DNA from: Sulfidibacterium sp036244975
Lineage (GTDB): Bacteria; Bacteroidota; Bacteroidia; Bacteroidales; F082
Assembly: GCA_036244975.1 (NCBI GenBank)
Contig: BTTE01000002.1
Span: 1 to 64,000, forward strand
DNA: 64,000 bases
Reading direction: 5' to 3'
The notes beneath the pieces are model-generated. The model was not told where the DNA came from. It made no database searches and saw only the letters and a program-made list of their open reading frames with translations. Numbering within the stretch: the stretch's first letter is position 1; each line of letters starts with the position of its first letter. Made by a program: the position numbers and the translations under genes. Shown piece by piece: positions 36,405-45,476 of the stretch.

Positions 36405-37129
36405 GCCTGTGCTTCTTCTTCTACAAGGGTTTCAAATACTTTCTGTTTGGTCTCCTGACTGCTGGCATCGATTTCAATGCGACCGTCTTTCAGGTGAATG
36501 ATTCGGTCGGTTTGTTCGGCAATGTCCTGTTCGTGGGTAACGATAATCATGGTAATTCCTTCGCGGTTGATCTGGCGCATCAGTTCCATCACTTCCATGG
36601 AGGTTTTTGAATCAAGGGAACCGGTGGGTTCGTCGGCGAGGATGACTTTGGGGTGTGAAATAAGGGCACGGGCAATGGCCAGCCGTTGTTTTTGCCCGCC
36701 CGAAAGTTCGTTGGGCAAATGCCCGGCCCACGATTTAAGTCCCATTTTCTCCAGATATTCCAGCGCTATTTTGTTGCGCTTTTTACGGACAATCTTTTGA
36801 TAGTACAAGGGCAACGCCACATTCTCCATGGCATTTTTAAAAGGAATCAGGTTAAACGACTGAAAAACGAAACCGAGCATTTTGTTGCGGTAAAAAGCTG
36901 CTTTTTTCTCACTCAACCCCGCAATAAGTGTTTTGTCGAGAAAATATTTTCCCTCGTCGTAGCTGTCGAGAATCCCCAGAATATTCAGCAAAGTGGATTT
37001 CCCGGAGCCGGAGGAACCCATAATGGAAACCAGCTCTCCCTCTCTGATATGCAAATTAATACCTTTCAAAACATGGAGACTGTTCTTTCCCATCCGGTAG
37101 CTTTTGTGAATGTTTTCTAGCCTTATCAT
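36401..37129 (-). CDS. ABC transporter ATPase, MacB/LolD type
   Basis: An ATPase of about 242 residues energising the two downstream permeases. Motifs: Walker A GSSGSGKSTLL, Q-loop in FVFQSFNLIP, signature LSGGQKQRLAIARAL, Walker B VILADEPTGSLD and the switch histidine in IIVTHEQD. I chose Met at 37129 (MIRLENIHKSYR) because the family starts there; the longer frame adds an unlikely basic extension. First gene of the operon with two permeases and the adaptor. A sigma-54-like element lies about 95 bp upstream. Confidence 0.92.
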   Translation of the reverse strand: MIRLENIHKSYRMGKNSLHVLKGINLHIREGELVSIMGSSGSGKSTLLNILGILDSYDEGKYFLDKTLIAGLSEKKAAFYRNKMLGFVFQSFNLIPFKNAMENVALPLYYQKIVRKKRNKIALEYLEKMGLKSWAGHLPNELSGGQKQRLAIARALISHPKVILADEPTGSLDSKTSMEVMELMRQINREGITMIIVTHEQDIAEQTDRIIHLKDGRIEIDASSQETKQKVFETLVEEEAQA

Positions 37130-37221
37130 TTCTTCTTTTTTCGTTTTTATTGCACACAATTTTTGTTAGGTGCTTGTCAATTCGTTTCTTCTTTTTTCCG
37201 ATTTAAGAATGTACTTTCTTA

Positions 37222-37238
37222 ATCATGAATTGTGCCAT
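37222..37238 (-). promoter_or_regulatory. Possible sigma-54 element upstream of exporter operon
   Basis: Minus strand TGGCAC (a perfect -24 box) followed after 5 nt by ATGA where TTGC is expected; the invariant G of the -12 element is kept. About 95 bp before the ATPase start at 37129. The -12 match is weak. Confidence 0.3.
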
Positions 37239-37350
37239 GAACGGAAACAAGCTGAAATACAATGCGTAACACGCTTTTTTGCTGCACGTGATAAAATTAA
37301 TGAAATAGCAAAGTGTTCGGCTGACTTACAGAAGTGTGCGATTTCGTGCA

Positions 37351-37410
37351 ATGGGACATCAAAGGAAGGAAGTTGCGATAGGGCGAAGTTGCGAAGTTGC
37401 GATGGGACAG
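37351..37410. repeat. GAAGTTGCGA short-period repeat
   Basis: Several copies of GAAGTTGCGA flanked by ATGGGACA on both sides, in the 347-bp gap before the MutS-like gene. The complementary type AACTTCGCAACTTCGC appears at about 35022-35040 and 61431-61450. Confidence 0.55.
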
Positions 37411-37476
37411 AAACTACTTTGCCCCTTAAGACGTTGGTATAGTATAATTCCGTTATTTTGCAGACAAATTTCTCCC

Positions 37477-39294
37477 ATGGCAGAACAACAGACCGCTCCC
37501 GGAACATTTTTCAAACAGCAGGTGTCGCATTATGAGCAGCAGCTCACGCAGACACAAAAAAGTATCCGACGGGTGGGCACTTTGCGCATTTCGGTGTTTC
37601 TGATTACTGTGCTGGGTATCTATCTCACTGCCGGACATTCATTGACGGCAGTGCTGACGGTAGCTGTTGCCGGATTTTCATTGTTCGGTTTTTTTGTCTT
37701 CAGGCATATCAGGCTTTACAAACAGAAAAAACGGGTTGAAAGCCTGTTGCAAATCAATGAAAACGAACTGCGTTTGCTGAATCGTGACACCTCGCACCAA
37801 CCTGATGGCCATGAGTTTTTGGATGCTGAACATCCGTTTGTTGCCGACCTCGATATTTTCGGGAAACGGTCGCTTTTTCAGCTGCTCGACCGCAGCGCCA
37901 CCCACATCGGACGCAAGCATCTTGCGCTCACGTTATTGTATCCGCCGAAGCAAAAAGAACAGATAAAAGAACGGCAGGAAGCCATCGCCGAACTCTCCGG
38001 AATACCCCGCTGGCGGCAAGCTTTTCAGGCTTTGGGAAACACCGGGGGAAAAGACAAAAACGCCGCTGAAAATCTGCTTGACTGGGCAAAGAATACAGAA
38101 ACAGTTTTCAACAAACCGATTTATAAAATATTGCTGATTATCACGCCATTGCTGGGGTTTACCCTTATGGCTCTTAATATCTTTGGTGTACTGTCCTTCG
38201 CCGGTTTTTTGACTTTTTTGCTGCTCCCATTGCTCGTGCTGGGGCCGAAATTGACACAAATAAACAACGTGTATGAACGTTTAAGCAAAAAGACTGCTTT
38301 GTTGGAGCAGTATGCTTCCCTCTTTGAAAAAACGGAAGAGAAAGCATTTGGTTCCAAAATTATGAAGGAGGCGGAGAAAACGCTTGTAGAAGGCGAGACC
38401 TCTGCTTTTAAAGCTGTCCGGCAGTTGTCGGGTATCTCCAAAGCTTTCGACTATAGGTTGAATATGTTTGCCGGATTTTTTCTGAATATCTTTTTTCTGT
38501 GGGATATCCGCCAAAGTATGCGTTTGGAAAAATGGAAAAACAGTTACGGAAACAGGCTTTCGCAGTGGTTGGAAACGCTGGCGCAGGTGGACGAACTCTG
38601 CTCATTTGCAGGGTTTGCTTTCCAGCATCCGGAAGCTGTGTTTCCCGAAATCGCCACTGAAGGTCTCCGGGTTCAGGGCAAAAACCTGAAACATCCGTTC
38701 ATCGACCCGGCGGTATGTGTGGGGAATCCGGTAAATATAGACGACAGGGGCCGGTTTCATGTCATCACCGGTGCCAATATGGCCGGCAAGAGCACTTACC
38801 TGCGAACGGTTGGCATCAATCTGATTTTAGCTGAATGTGGTGCGCCTGTGTTGGCTGATTTTTTTGAATTTAGCCCGATACAGGTCTTTACAGGCATTAA
38901 AACCACCGATTCTTTACAGGATGGTGCTTCTTATTTCTTTGCCGAATTACAAAGGTTGAAAGAGATTATGGACCGGCTTAGGGCCGGAGAGAAGCTTTTT
39001 ATTATTCTGGATGAAATTTTGCGGGGAACCAATTCAAAAGACAAACAAAAAGGATCGAAAGCTCTACTCCGGCAATTTTTACACTACAACACTTCCGGGC
39101 TAATTGCCACCCACGACCTGGCGCTGGGTGATTTAGCCGGTGAATTTCCGGAGCAAATTGTGAACAAGCGTTTTGAAGTTGAAATTCACAACAACGAAAT
39201 GGCGTTCGATTATACCCTGAAGGAAGGTATTTCACAGATCCTCAATGCTACTTTCTTACTGAAAAAAATGAAAATTACAGAGGAAGAGGTCTAA
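37477..39294 (+). CDS. Membrane-anchored MutS-like ATPase
   Basis: A 605-residue protein whose C-terminal domain is the MutS ATPase: Walker A GANMAGKSTYLRT at about residue 431, DSLQDGASYFFAEL, Walker B FIILDEILRGTNS and the switch ATHDLALGDLA. The mismatch-recognition domain I is absent. Two hydrophobic blocks, residues about 37-80 and 210-250, each long enough for two transmembrane helices, make it a membrane protein. Such MutS-related proteins are common in Bacteroidota but are not the mismatch-repair MutS. Start at 37477 (MAEQQTAPG) is preferred; the frame extends upstream without a family match. Role unknown. Confidence 0.82.
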   Translation: MAEQQTAPGTFFKQQVSHYEQQLTQTQKSIRRVGTLRISVFLITVLGIYLTAGHSLTAVLTVAVAGFSLFGFFVFRHIRLYKQKKRVESLLQINENELRLLNRDTSHQPDGHEFLDAEHPFVADLDIFGKRSLFQLLDRSATHIGRKHLALTLLYPPKQKEQIKERQEAIAELSGIPRWRQAFQALGNTGGKDKNAAENLLDWAKNTETVFNKPIYKILLIITPLLGFTLMALNIFGVLSFAGFLTFLLLPLLVLGPKLTQINNVYERLSKKTALLEQYASLFEKTEEKAFGSKIMKEAEKTLVEGETSAFKAVRQLSGISKAFDYRLNMFAGFFLNIFFLWDIRQSMRLEKWKNSYGNRLSQWLETLAQVDELCSFAGFAFQHPEAVFPEIATEGLRVQGKNLKHPFIDPAVCVGNPVNIDDRGRFHVITGANMAGKSTYLRTVGINLILAECGAPVLADFFEFSPIQVFTGIKTTDSLQDGASYFFAELQRLKEIMDRLRAGEKLFIILDEILRGTNSKDKQKGSKALLRQFLHYNTSGLIATHDLALGDLAGEFPEQIVNKRFEVEIHNNEMAFDYTLKEGISQILNATFLLKKMKITEEEV

Positions 39295-39491
39295 CAGCCA
39301 GGGTTGGACATTAGCATTATTTCCGAAATTTTGAAAATTAAAGTAATACGATTTGGATAACTTCATTCCATCCCTAAAAGCACGCTAAACATTCACGCGC
39401 CGGTTGCGTAGGCTCTCCCAACACACAAGCCCAACCCGATGCTCATCGTAATGACGGGTTCAATTATAAATCCGTGGAAGGCGGGCAGGCT

Positions 39492-39503
39492 CCCCTTTAG
39501 GGG
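39492..39503. repeat. Short palindrome CCCCTTTAGGGG in an empty gap
   Basis: The 39295-39654 gap shows no gene. It contains this small palindrome embedded in GGCTCCCCTTTAGGGGTTGG, which resembles interspersed repeats of Bacteroidota, and the promoter at 39624. Confidence 0.35.
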
Positions 39504-39623
39504 TTGGAGGTAGCGCAGGCAAAGCATAATGAACAAAACATTGAGCGGGGATGGAGACAGCCTTTCCATAATCTGGATTAATGATAAATTAGCTTAATAT
39601 ACGGTTCTTGTCGGCCAAAGTTA

Positions 39624-39631
39624 TAATTTTG
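39624..39631 (+). promoter_or_regulatory. -7 promoter box TAATTTTG
   Basis: TAnnTTTG match 24 bp before the DUF5916 gene ATG at 39655. Confidence 0.5.
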
Positions 39632-39654
39632 TTTCCCTAAAACCTTATGGAAGC

Positions 39655-41820
39655 ATGTTTTCTCCGTTCAGGGCCATCCTATCTTTCGGACTATTTTTCC
39701 TGCTTATCGCAGGAGAGGCTTCTGCCCAGCATTCCCAACCCGACACAATACATGCTTTACCAATTCATCAGCCCATAACTTTGGATGGCAGGCTGAATGA
39801 GCCGGCATGGCAACAGGCGGGAAAAATCTCCAACTTTACCCAGCGCGAATTACATGAAGGGAAGCCGGCCACCGAACGTACAGAAGTGGCTGTTTTATAC
39901 GATGCAAAAAATCTTTATGTGGGGGTGTGGTGTTACGATAATCATCCGGATAAAATTATTGCCAGCCAGATGAAACGTGATTTTGATTTCGGTACCGATG
40001 ATAATTTTCAAATAATTATTGACACCTACGGCGACCGGCGCAACGGATATCTGTTTATCACCAATCCCAATGCTGCCCGTGCGGATATTTTGGTATCACA
40101 AAACGGGCAAAGTAACAACCGCGACTGGAACGGTGTGTGGAATGTGAAAACAACACGAACGGCGCAGGGCTGGTTTGCCGAATTTGAAATTCCGTTTTCT
40201 TCCCTGCGGTTTACAAAAGGCGGGACGCAAATTTGGGGAATCAATTTTGAACGAAACATCCGGCGCAAACGCGAACAGGACGATTGGCAGGGCTGGTCGC
40301 GCAATTCCAGTATCCGGCAGGTTTCCAATGCTGGTTATCTCATTGGAATTCAAGGGAAAAGCAAGACCTCGCTAATTGAGCTAAAACCTTATGGTATCAC
40401 CGGTCTGGAAAAGAATAAAGGTGAAAAAACGCATCTTACCTGGAATGTCGGCGGAGATGTAAACTATCTGATCACCCCGACCCTGAAAATGAACCTCACC
40501 ATAAACACCGACTTTGCCCAGGTGGAATCGGATCGTATGCAGGTGAATCTTACCCGTTTTTCGCTTTATTATCCCGAAAAAAGGGAATTCTTCCTCGAAG
40601 GGAAAAACTATTTTAATTTCGGACTGGGTAGCAGCACCCAACCTTTTTATTCGAGACGTATCGGCCTGGCACCCGACCATTCCATTGTTCCGATCATTGC
40701 CGGGGTACGGGTCATGGGGAAGACCGGCAACACTTCTGTGGGAGCCATGAGCATCGAAACAGCGGGAAAAGATACACTTCCGGCAACAAACTACTCGGTA
40801 GTCAGGGTAAAACAAGATGTTTTTAAAGAATCAAGTGTGGGAGTAATTGCTGTGAGCAAGCTGGAACCCGGGCATCAGAATTTTGTGTACGGCGCTGATT
40901 TCACCTATTCTAATTCTCATTTTAAGGGAAATAAGAATATCTCTTTCGGAGGAGCGCTGGCACAAAGTTATACCTCCGGCAGGACACAAAAAACAGGCCT
41001 TGCCAGCCGGTTATTCTTCGATTATCCCAATGACTTTATTGAATTTTCCGCTATCTGGGATCGCTCGGGCGAAGGTTTTAACCCTGAAGTGGGGTTCCAA
41101 CGCTGATCGGCTTATCAAATGTTTAATGCAGACTTCAGGATAAAACCACGGCCTAAAAAAATCCGCTGGATACAACAGCTTATTTTTAAACTGTTTGATT
41201 TTAACTATTATGTTGATGATGTAACCCATAAAATGCAGTCGTTCTGGTCGGAGTTCAGACCGCTGGGTTTTATCACCCGCAGCGGCGAGTATTTTGAATT
41301 TAATATTCAGAGAAAAGCGGAGAACCTTACCGAAGATTTCAATATTTACGATGACATCATTGTCCCAAAAGGAGAATATTGGTTCACCGACTGGGAACTG
41401 CAATTTTCTACTTACGACGGCCGGAAAGTTTACGGCAATTTTTTTTCTAACTGGGGTGGTTTTTATAATGGAAGCCGGACAGTCCTGGCTGGTTCTATAA
41501 ACTGGCAAATATCAAAACACCTGCGCTTTAGCACCGACTATCAGCAACAACATGTCTATTTGCCCGGTGGAAATTTTATTGTGCATGAGCTGGGCAGCCG
41601 GGTGGATTTTGCCGTCAATCCCGATTTGTTCGGCTCCATGTTTGCCCAATGGAACAACGAAGAACAGGAGATGCTCCTGAATTTCCGTGTTAACTGGATT
41701 CCCACGCCGGGGACAAATCTTTATTTTGTGGTAAACCAGGGATACGATACACAACAACATGTGTTTGATGCCAAATATACGACCATCCAAGTCAAATTTG
41801 TCTGGCGGTTTGTAATGTAA
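39655..41820 (+). pseudogene. DUF5916/CBM9-like protein interrupted by in-frame TGA
   Basis: Two open frames in the same reading frame, 39655-41106 (483 aa) and 41107-41820, are separated only by a TGA at 41104-41106. Read through, they give a 721-residue protein of the usual size for this family. It has a signal peptide ending EASAQ, a CBM9-like domain (residues about 35-220), then a DUF5916 outer-membrane barrel-like domain with LYYPEKREFFLEGKNYFNF. The stop falls in a conserved stretch (NPEVGFQR, then SAYQMFNADF), where relatives have Arg; a single C-to-T change of CGA would explain it. It could be a recent pseudogene, a sequencing error or a recoded stop. Both halves keep family character, so decay is recent. 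Confidence 0.75.
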
Positions 41821-41865
41821 CTAATGAACTGCGAGATACGAACGCGTTACAAACGCGCTCGAGGG

Positions 41866-44496
41866 CTAATAAAAAATCACTTTCGTCTTCGGATGTTTTT
41901 CCTTGAACTTCGCCACTTTTTTCTCTCTCAACAAGGTGTGGTCGCAACGCAACAAGGTCAGCCGCGACAAGGGCATAACATATTTCAGACTGCTAACCCG
42001 CGTGTTGTTGATGACCAGCTCGCGTAGATTACTCAGCCCGGCTAACGGTTTCAGGTTTTTAACCCGTGTCCCCGAAATGTTCAGCTTTTGCAGATAATGC
42101 ATCCCCTGCAACGAATGCAAATCCTCCACCGAAGTATTTTGCAGGTTGAGACTTTCCAATTGCTTCATAGAAACCAGACCTGTAATATCCCATAGCGGAC
42201 TATTGGTAACACTCAGGTGTTTAAGCCGTTTCAGGCCGGTAATAGGCGTAATATCCATTATGCCCGTGTTGTCCAGTTTCAATGTCTCTAAGTGGGCAAA
42301 AATAGTTAACGGTTCCATGTTTTCAATGTCCAGATGGTTGCTTATACTGACTTTTTTCAGGTTTACCAGCCGCTGTAACTGTTCGGCCGTGGGCGGGTTG
42401 TCCAATTCCGCTTCCTGTGAAAACGCTTCCTGCCAGGGCTTTTCGAGGTTGTTCCACCACAATTTGAGCTGAGGGGTTTGGAACAGAACCAGACACTGCG
42501 GCAGATGTTTTTCCAGTGCAAACACGTTCTTTTGCTTTACCGGTGTGCTGTCGGCTAAAATTAGCGTCAGGTTACTGTTTCCGATGAGCGGCAGCAGATC
42601 GCGAATAGCCGTATGCTCAATATTGATAGTTTTCAGGTTTTTAAGCTTTTGCAGTGGCGCCAGCGAACGTACCCGTGTGTTGCTGATATCAAGCCGGCGC
42701 AGCGTCCTGACAGTACTCAGTGGTCTCAGGTCGCTGATGGCAGCGCCCGAAACATTGAGTTCTTTCAACTGGATGAGCATGGTCAACGGTTTCAGACTGT
42801 GAACTTCCGTGTTGTCTTTCAGGTTCAGCTTTTTCAATAACAAAAGCTTATGAAGTTGTTCTTTGGTAACCGGTTTACGAAGGTTTGCCTGGGTAATAAA
42901 AATATTTTTCCATATTCCGGGTAGTGTTTCCCACCATTTTTCCAGTTTTTGGGAATTGTAGATAACCTGAGTTTGCGGGTTGATTTTGTTAAAAGCAGTG
43001 GCGGCTTTGTTGTTGATACCCGAATTGTCGCAATAAATATATTTTAGGGCAGGCAATTTGGCGAGGGGAAGCAGGTCCGAAACCCGTGTGCCGTTGATTT
43101 GCAAAATAGTCAGCGAGTCGAGTGTGCCAAGCGGATGCAGATCAGTGATAAGGGTGCTATCGAGATTGAGGCTTTGCAACGCGGTAAGTTTGGCGAGCGG
43201 AGAAAAATCTTTCACGGCGCTTTTGGCTAAGTTCAGGTTGGTCAGCCGTGTCAGCGAGGTCAGTGAATCAATACTTTGCAAAGGGGTAGCATTCAGTTCC
43301 AGCGTTCGTAAATTTTGCAGATTTTTCAGGTTGGGGAGGCTGTCCACACCGGTGTGTGCCAGATTCAGTGTTTCCAGGTTCTTCAGGTTTTCCACCACAT
43401 CAACGTTTTTGAGTTCCGTGTAAGCGGCATCAATTTCGTGTAAAGCGGAGACATAGCGCAACGGTTCCAGTGTTTCCACGGGGCAACCGGTTATGTCCAG
43501 CGTTTGCAGTTTGCTGAGGCTTCGCAACGGCGTTAAATCATCGATAAGCGTGTGGGAACTGTTCAGCGACCGCAGATTGTCCATTTCGCTCAGTGGAGCC
43601 AGATTATTAATTTCCAGATTCCCGGAGATGTCGATTTCGCGGGAATTTCGCAGATGCCGGATAACCTGCAACAGCAAACCGGGATTTTTTAATGTCATTG
43701 TATCCGGTATAATCTGCACGGAATCGTTGACAACGAGCAGGCTGTCCTCAACAGGTCTTAAACTGTCCGAATCCTGCTGTAAACTGTCGGCAACAGGAAT
43801 AATTTTTTTGGTTTCCACGACGAGACTGCTGTCGTTGAAAAAGATAATCTTATTCAGCGGAAGGCTGTCATATACGCGGATAGATTTACCGAAATAGTCT
43901 TTCCAGGCTGGTGAAAGATGGTTCCACCAATATTGTATTTCAATATCTTCGTTGGGTTTGTCGGTATAAATGCTGGCAATTTTCAGGCTGTTTTCTTCCG
44001 CATTCAGGTTAATTTCAATATACCGCAACCGGTTGTTTTCCACACTGTCGCCCGCAACGGTAATTCCTTTCAGGTTTCGGTTTAAAGTTACTTTAAAGTA
44101 GATTTGTCCGCCTGGCGTCAGCAAGGGTGCTATACTGTTGATATGAAAAGTAAACGTTACATTTTTGAAAAAAAACACCACATCTTTCAGGTAGGCCTGC
44201 ACATCCTTGTTGATAGGAACCGCACGGTGTGCATCGAGGTCGCCTTCTATTTGTACCTTGTCGTTTTCAAATATTTTCAGGTAGCTGTTGTCGATGATAA
44301 TCTCCTTTTCGGCAGGCGGATTAGCAGGGTCGCCGAGGAAGTTCAGTGTGCCTTGCAAATATTCTATCATTTGCCTGCTTTGCGTTTTGTATGCGTCAAT
44401 CTCCTGCGGGCTGAGTTTTACAATGCTTTCCTGAGCGGCAAGCGTGCCGGCTGAAAATAACAGCACCCAAAACAGTATGTTTATTTTGTTGAACAT
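41866..44496 (-). CDS. Exported leucine-rich-repeat protein
   Basis: An 876-residue secreted protein. The signal peptide ends near residue 21 (AGTLAAQ). Two runs of 22-residue leucine-rich repeats of the internalin/LRR_4 type (LxxLxxLxLxxTxVxDLxPL) occupy about residues 290-510 and 560-670, with a third at 720-876. A distinctive module WW..L...W...F recurs at about residues 189, 519 and 678, the last two followed by PPT.EQL..L..LKK. I know no function for it. LRR solenoids usually bind proteins, so a surface or periplasmic recognition role is likely. The start overlaps the stop of the upstream gene by 16 bp, indicating a coupled pair. Confidence 0.8.
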   Translation of the reverse strand: MFNKINILFWVLLFSAGTLAAQESIVKLSPQEIDAYKTQSRQMIEYLQGTLNFLGDPANPPAEKEIIIDNSYLKIFENDKVQIEGDLDAHRAVPINKDVQAYLKDVVFFFKNVTFTFHINSIAPLLTPGGQIYFKVTLNRNLKGITVAGDSVENNRLRYIEINLNAEENSLKIASIYTDKPNEDIEIQYWWNHLSPAWKDYFGKSIRVYDSLPLNKIIFFNDSSLVVETKKIIPVADSLQQDSDSLRPVEDSLLVVNDSVQIIPDTMTLKNPGLLLQVIRHLRNSREIDISGNLEINNLAPLSEMDNLRSLNSSHTLIDDLTPLRSLSKLQTLDITGCPVETLEPLRYVSALHEIDAAYTELKNVDVVENLKNLETLNLAHTGVDSLPNLKNLQNLRTLELNATPLQSIDSLTSLTRLTNLNLAKSAVKDFSPLAKLTALQSLNLDSTLITDLHPLGTLDSLTILQINGTRVSDLLPLAKLPALKYIYCDNSGINNKAATAFNKINPQTQVIYNSQKLEKWWETLPGIWKNIFITQANLRKPVTKEQLHKLLLLKKLNLKDNTEVHSLKPLTMLIQLKELNVSGAAISDLRPLSTVRTLRRLDISNTRVRSLAPLQKLKNLKTINIEHTAIRDLLPLIGNSNLTLILADSTPVKQKNVFALEKHLPQCLVLFQTPQLKLWWNNLEKPWQEAFSQEAELDNPPTAEQLQRLVNLKKVSISNHLDIENMEPLTIFAHLETLKLDNTGIMDITPITGLKRLKHLSVTNSPLWDITGLVSMKQLESLNLQNTSVEDLHSLQGMHYLQKLNISGTRVKNLKPLAGLSNLRELVINNTRVSSLKYVMPLSRLTLLRCDHTLLREKKVAKFKEKHPKTKVIFY

Positions 44497-45335
44497 GAGC
44501 GGAAGAAATTAATGAGTTGGGCTTTTTCTTTTTTGGATACGTATTCCAAATTGGAGATGAGCCATCCCGAATTACCGGTGTTACGGTTGAAATAGCTCAG
44601 CTCAAAATACCAGTGAGGGATCTGCAAAAAATGAAATTTCACGGAATTGATGTGTTCAAACTTCAGTTTTCCGGTTTTCATTAAATAAAAAAACAGGGTC
44701 AGATAATCCGGGTGATAGTTTGTAGAAGCGTAATATTCAATGTGTTTCGGATCGTCGAATGCCTTGTTCAGGTTCATAAAATCCAGCTCGTGGCTTTGTG
44801 GATGCAGGAAATATTTCCTATGACCTGCTTCGTTTTCTACCGGGAAAAGGTTGTGCAATTCGGTATCGTAAACGTTACTGATGATCCATTTGGAGCCCAG
44901 TCCGGCCTTTTCGAGCGTCAGGAAAAGAATCAGGTTTACCGGCTGTCCATCATTATCGAAAGTGGCAGAGACCTCGGCATACCAGTTTTTGTCCAGGAAA
45001 TTCAAAAAAACAGGATGTTCCTTGTTGGTTACATCCGCAATAAAATACTGCTGCAACTTTCCGGAAGTTCGTGGATTTTGCATGTCGAACATATAAGGCA
45101 GCAACTTTTTGCGCAGGGCATTGTTATGATAACGCTTGTTGGTTTTTTCCAGCGGGTTGCCCGAAGGCCCTTCTTCCATATTGAAACGATGCACAAACTG
45201 ATTCACCTGTTTGTTCATGGTGTAAAGATTGCGTTCGTCTCCCAACTGTCCGGAAGGGGCAAGCGTTTGGGCAGAGAGATTCAGCCCTCCCAAAATCAAA
45301 AAGATAACCGTAAAAATTTGAATTCTCAACTGCAT
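44481..45335 (-). CDS. Exported protein of unknown function, LRR partner
   Basis: A 284-residue protein. The start at 45335 (MQLRIQIFTVIF) gives a signal peptide ending at LNLSAQ; the longer frame adds a basic segment and overlaps the promoter. The mature chain is soluble-looking, rich in Asn, Tyr and His, without recognisable motifs. The region RYFLHPQSHELDFMNLNKAF and the C-terminal FELSYFNRNTG suggest mixed alpha/beta. Translational overlap with the LRR protein gene suggests that the two act together in the periplasm or at the surface. Confidence 0.65.
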   Translation of the reverse strand: MQLRIQIFTVIFLILGGLNLSAQTLAPSGQLGDERNLYTMNKQVNQFVHRFNMEEGPSGNPLEKTNKRYHNNALRKKLLPYMFDMQNPRTSGKLQQYFIADVTNKEHPVFLNFLDKNWYAEVSATFDNDGQPVNLILFLTLEKAGLGSKWIISNVYDTELHNLFPVENEAGHRKYFLHPQSHELDFMNLNKAFDDPKHIEYYASTNYHPDYLTLFFYLMKTGKLKFEHINSVKFHFLQIPHWYFELSYFNRNTGNSGWLISNLEYVSKKEKAQLINFFRSCSTK

Positions 45336-45354
45336 AATCCTTTTTAAACAATGA

Positions 45355-45362
45355 CAAAAATA
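45355..45362 (-). promoter_or_regulatory. -7 promoter box of the LRR operon
   Basis: Reads TATTTTTG on the minus strand, 20 bp from the start at 45335; supports that start. Confidence 0.55.
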
Positions 45363-45446
45363 GCCTATTCTTAAAATCAGTTTAACTTTAAACAACTTCA
45401 ATAACGCATGCTTTTGAATAATCAAAGGTTCACATGAAACATTCTG

Positions 45447-45476
45447 AAAAAAACGGAGGAATGTCCTCCGTTTTTT
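45447..45476 (-). terminator. Intrinsic terminator of pgi
   Basis: Stem of seven G/C-rich pairs (CGGAGGA/TCCTCCG) extended by A-T pairs, 3-nt loop, T-run on the minus strand. Begins immediately after the pgi stop codon. Confidence 0.85.

Noticed and set aside
41104..41106. Frameshift or selenocysteine explanation for the DUF5916 break
   Set aside because: Both halves are in the same frame, so no shift. The TGA falls where Arg is expected in a non-catalytic barrel segment, and no SECIS-like hairpin is obvious after it.
41843..41857. CGCGTT/AACGCG hairpin between the convergent DUF5916 and LRR genes as terminator
   Set aside because: Short stem and no T-run on either strand; support is too weak.
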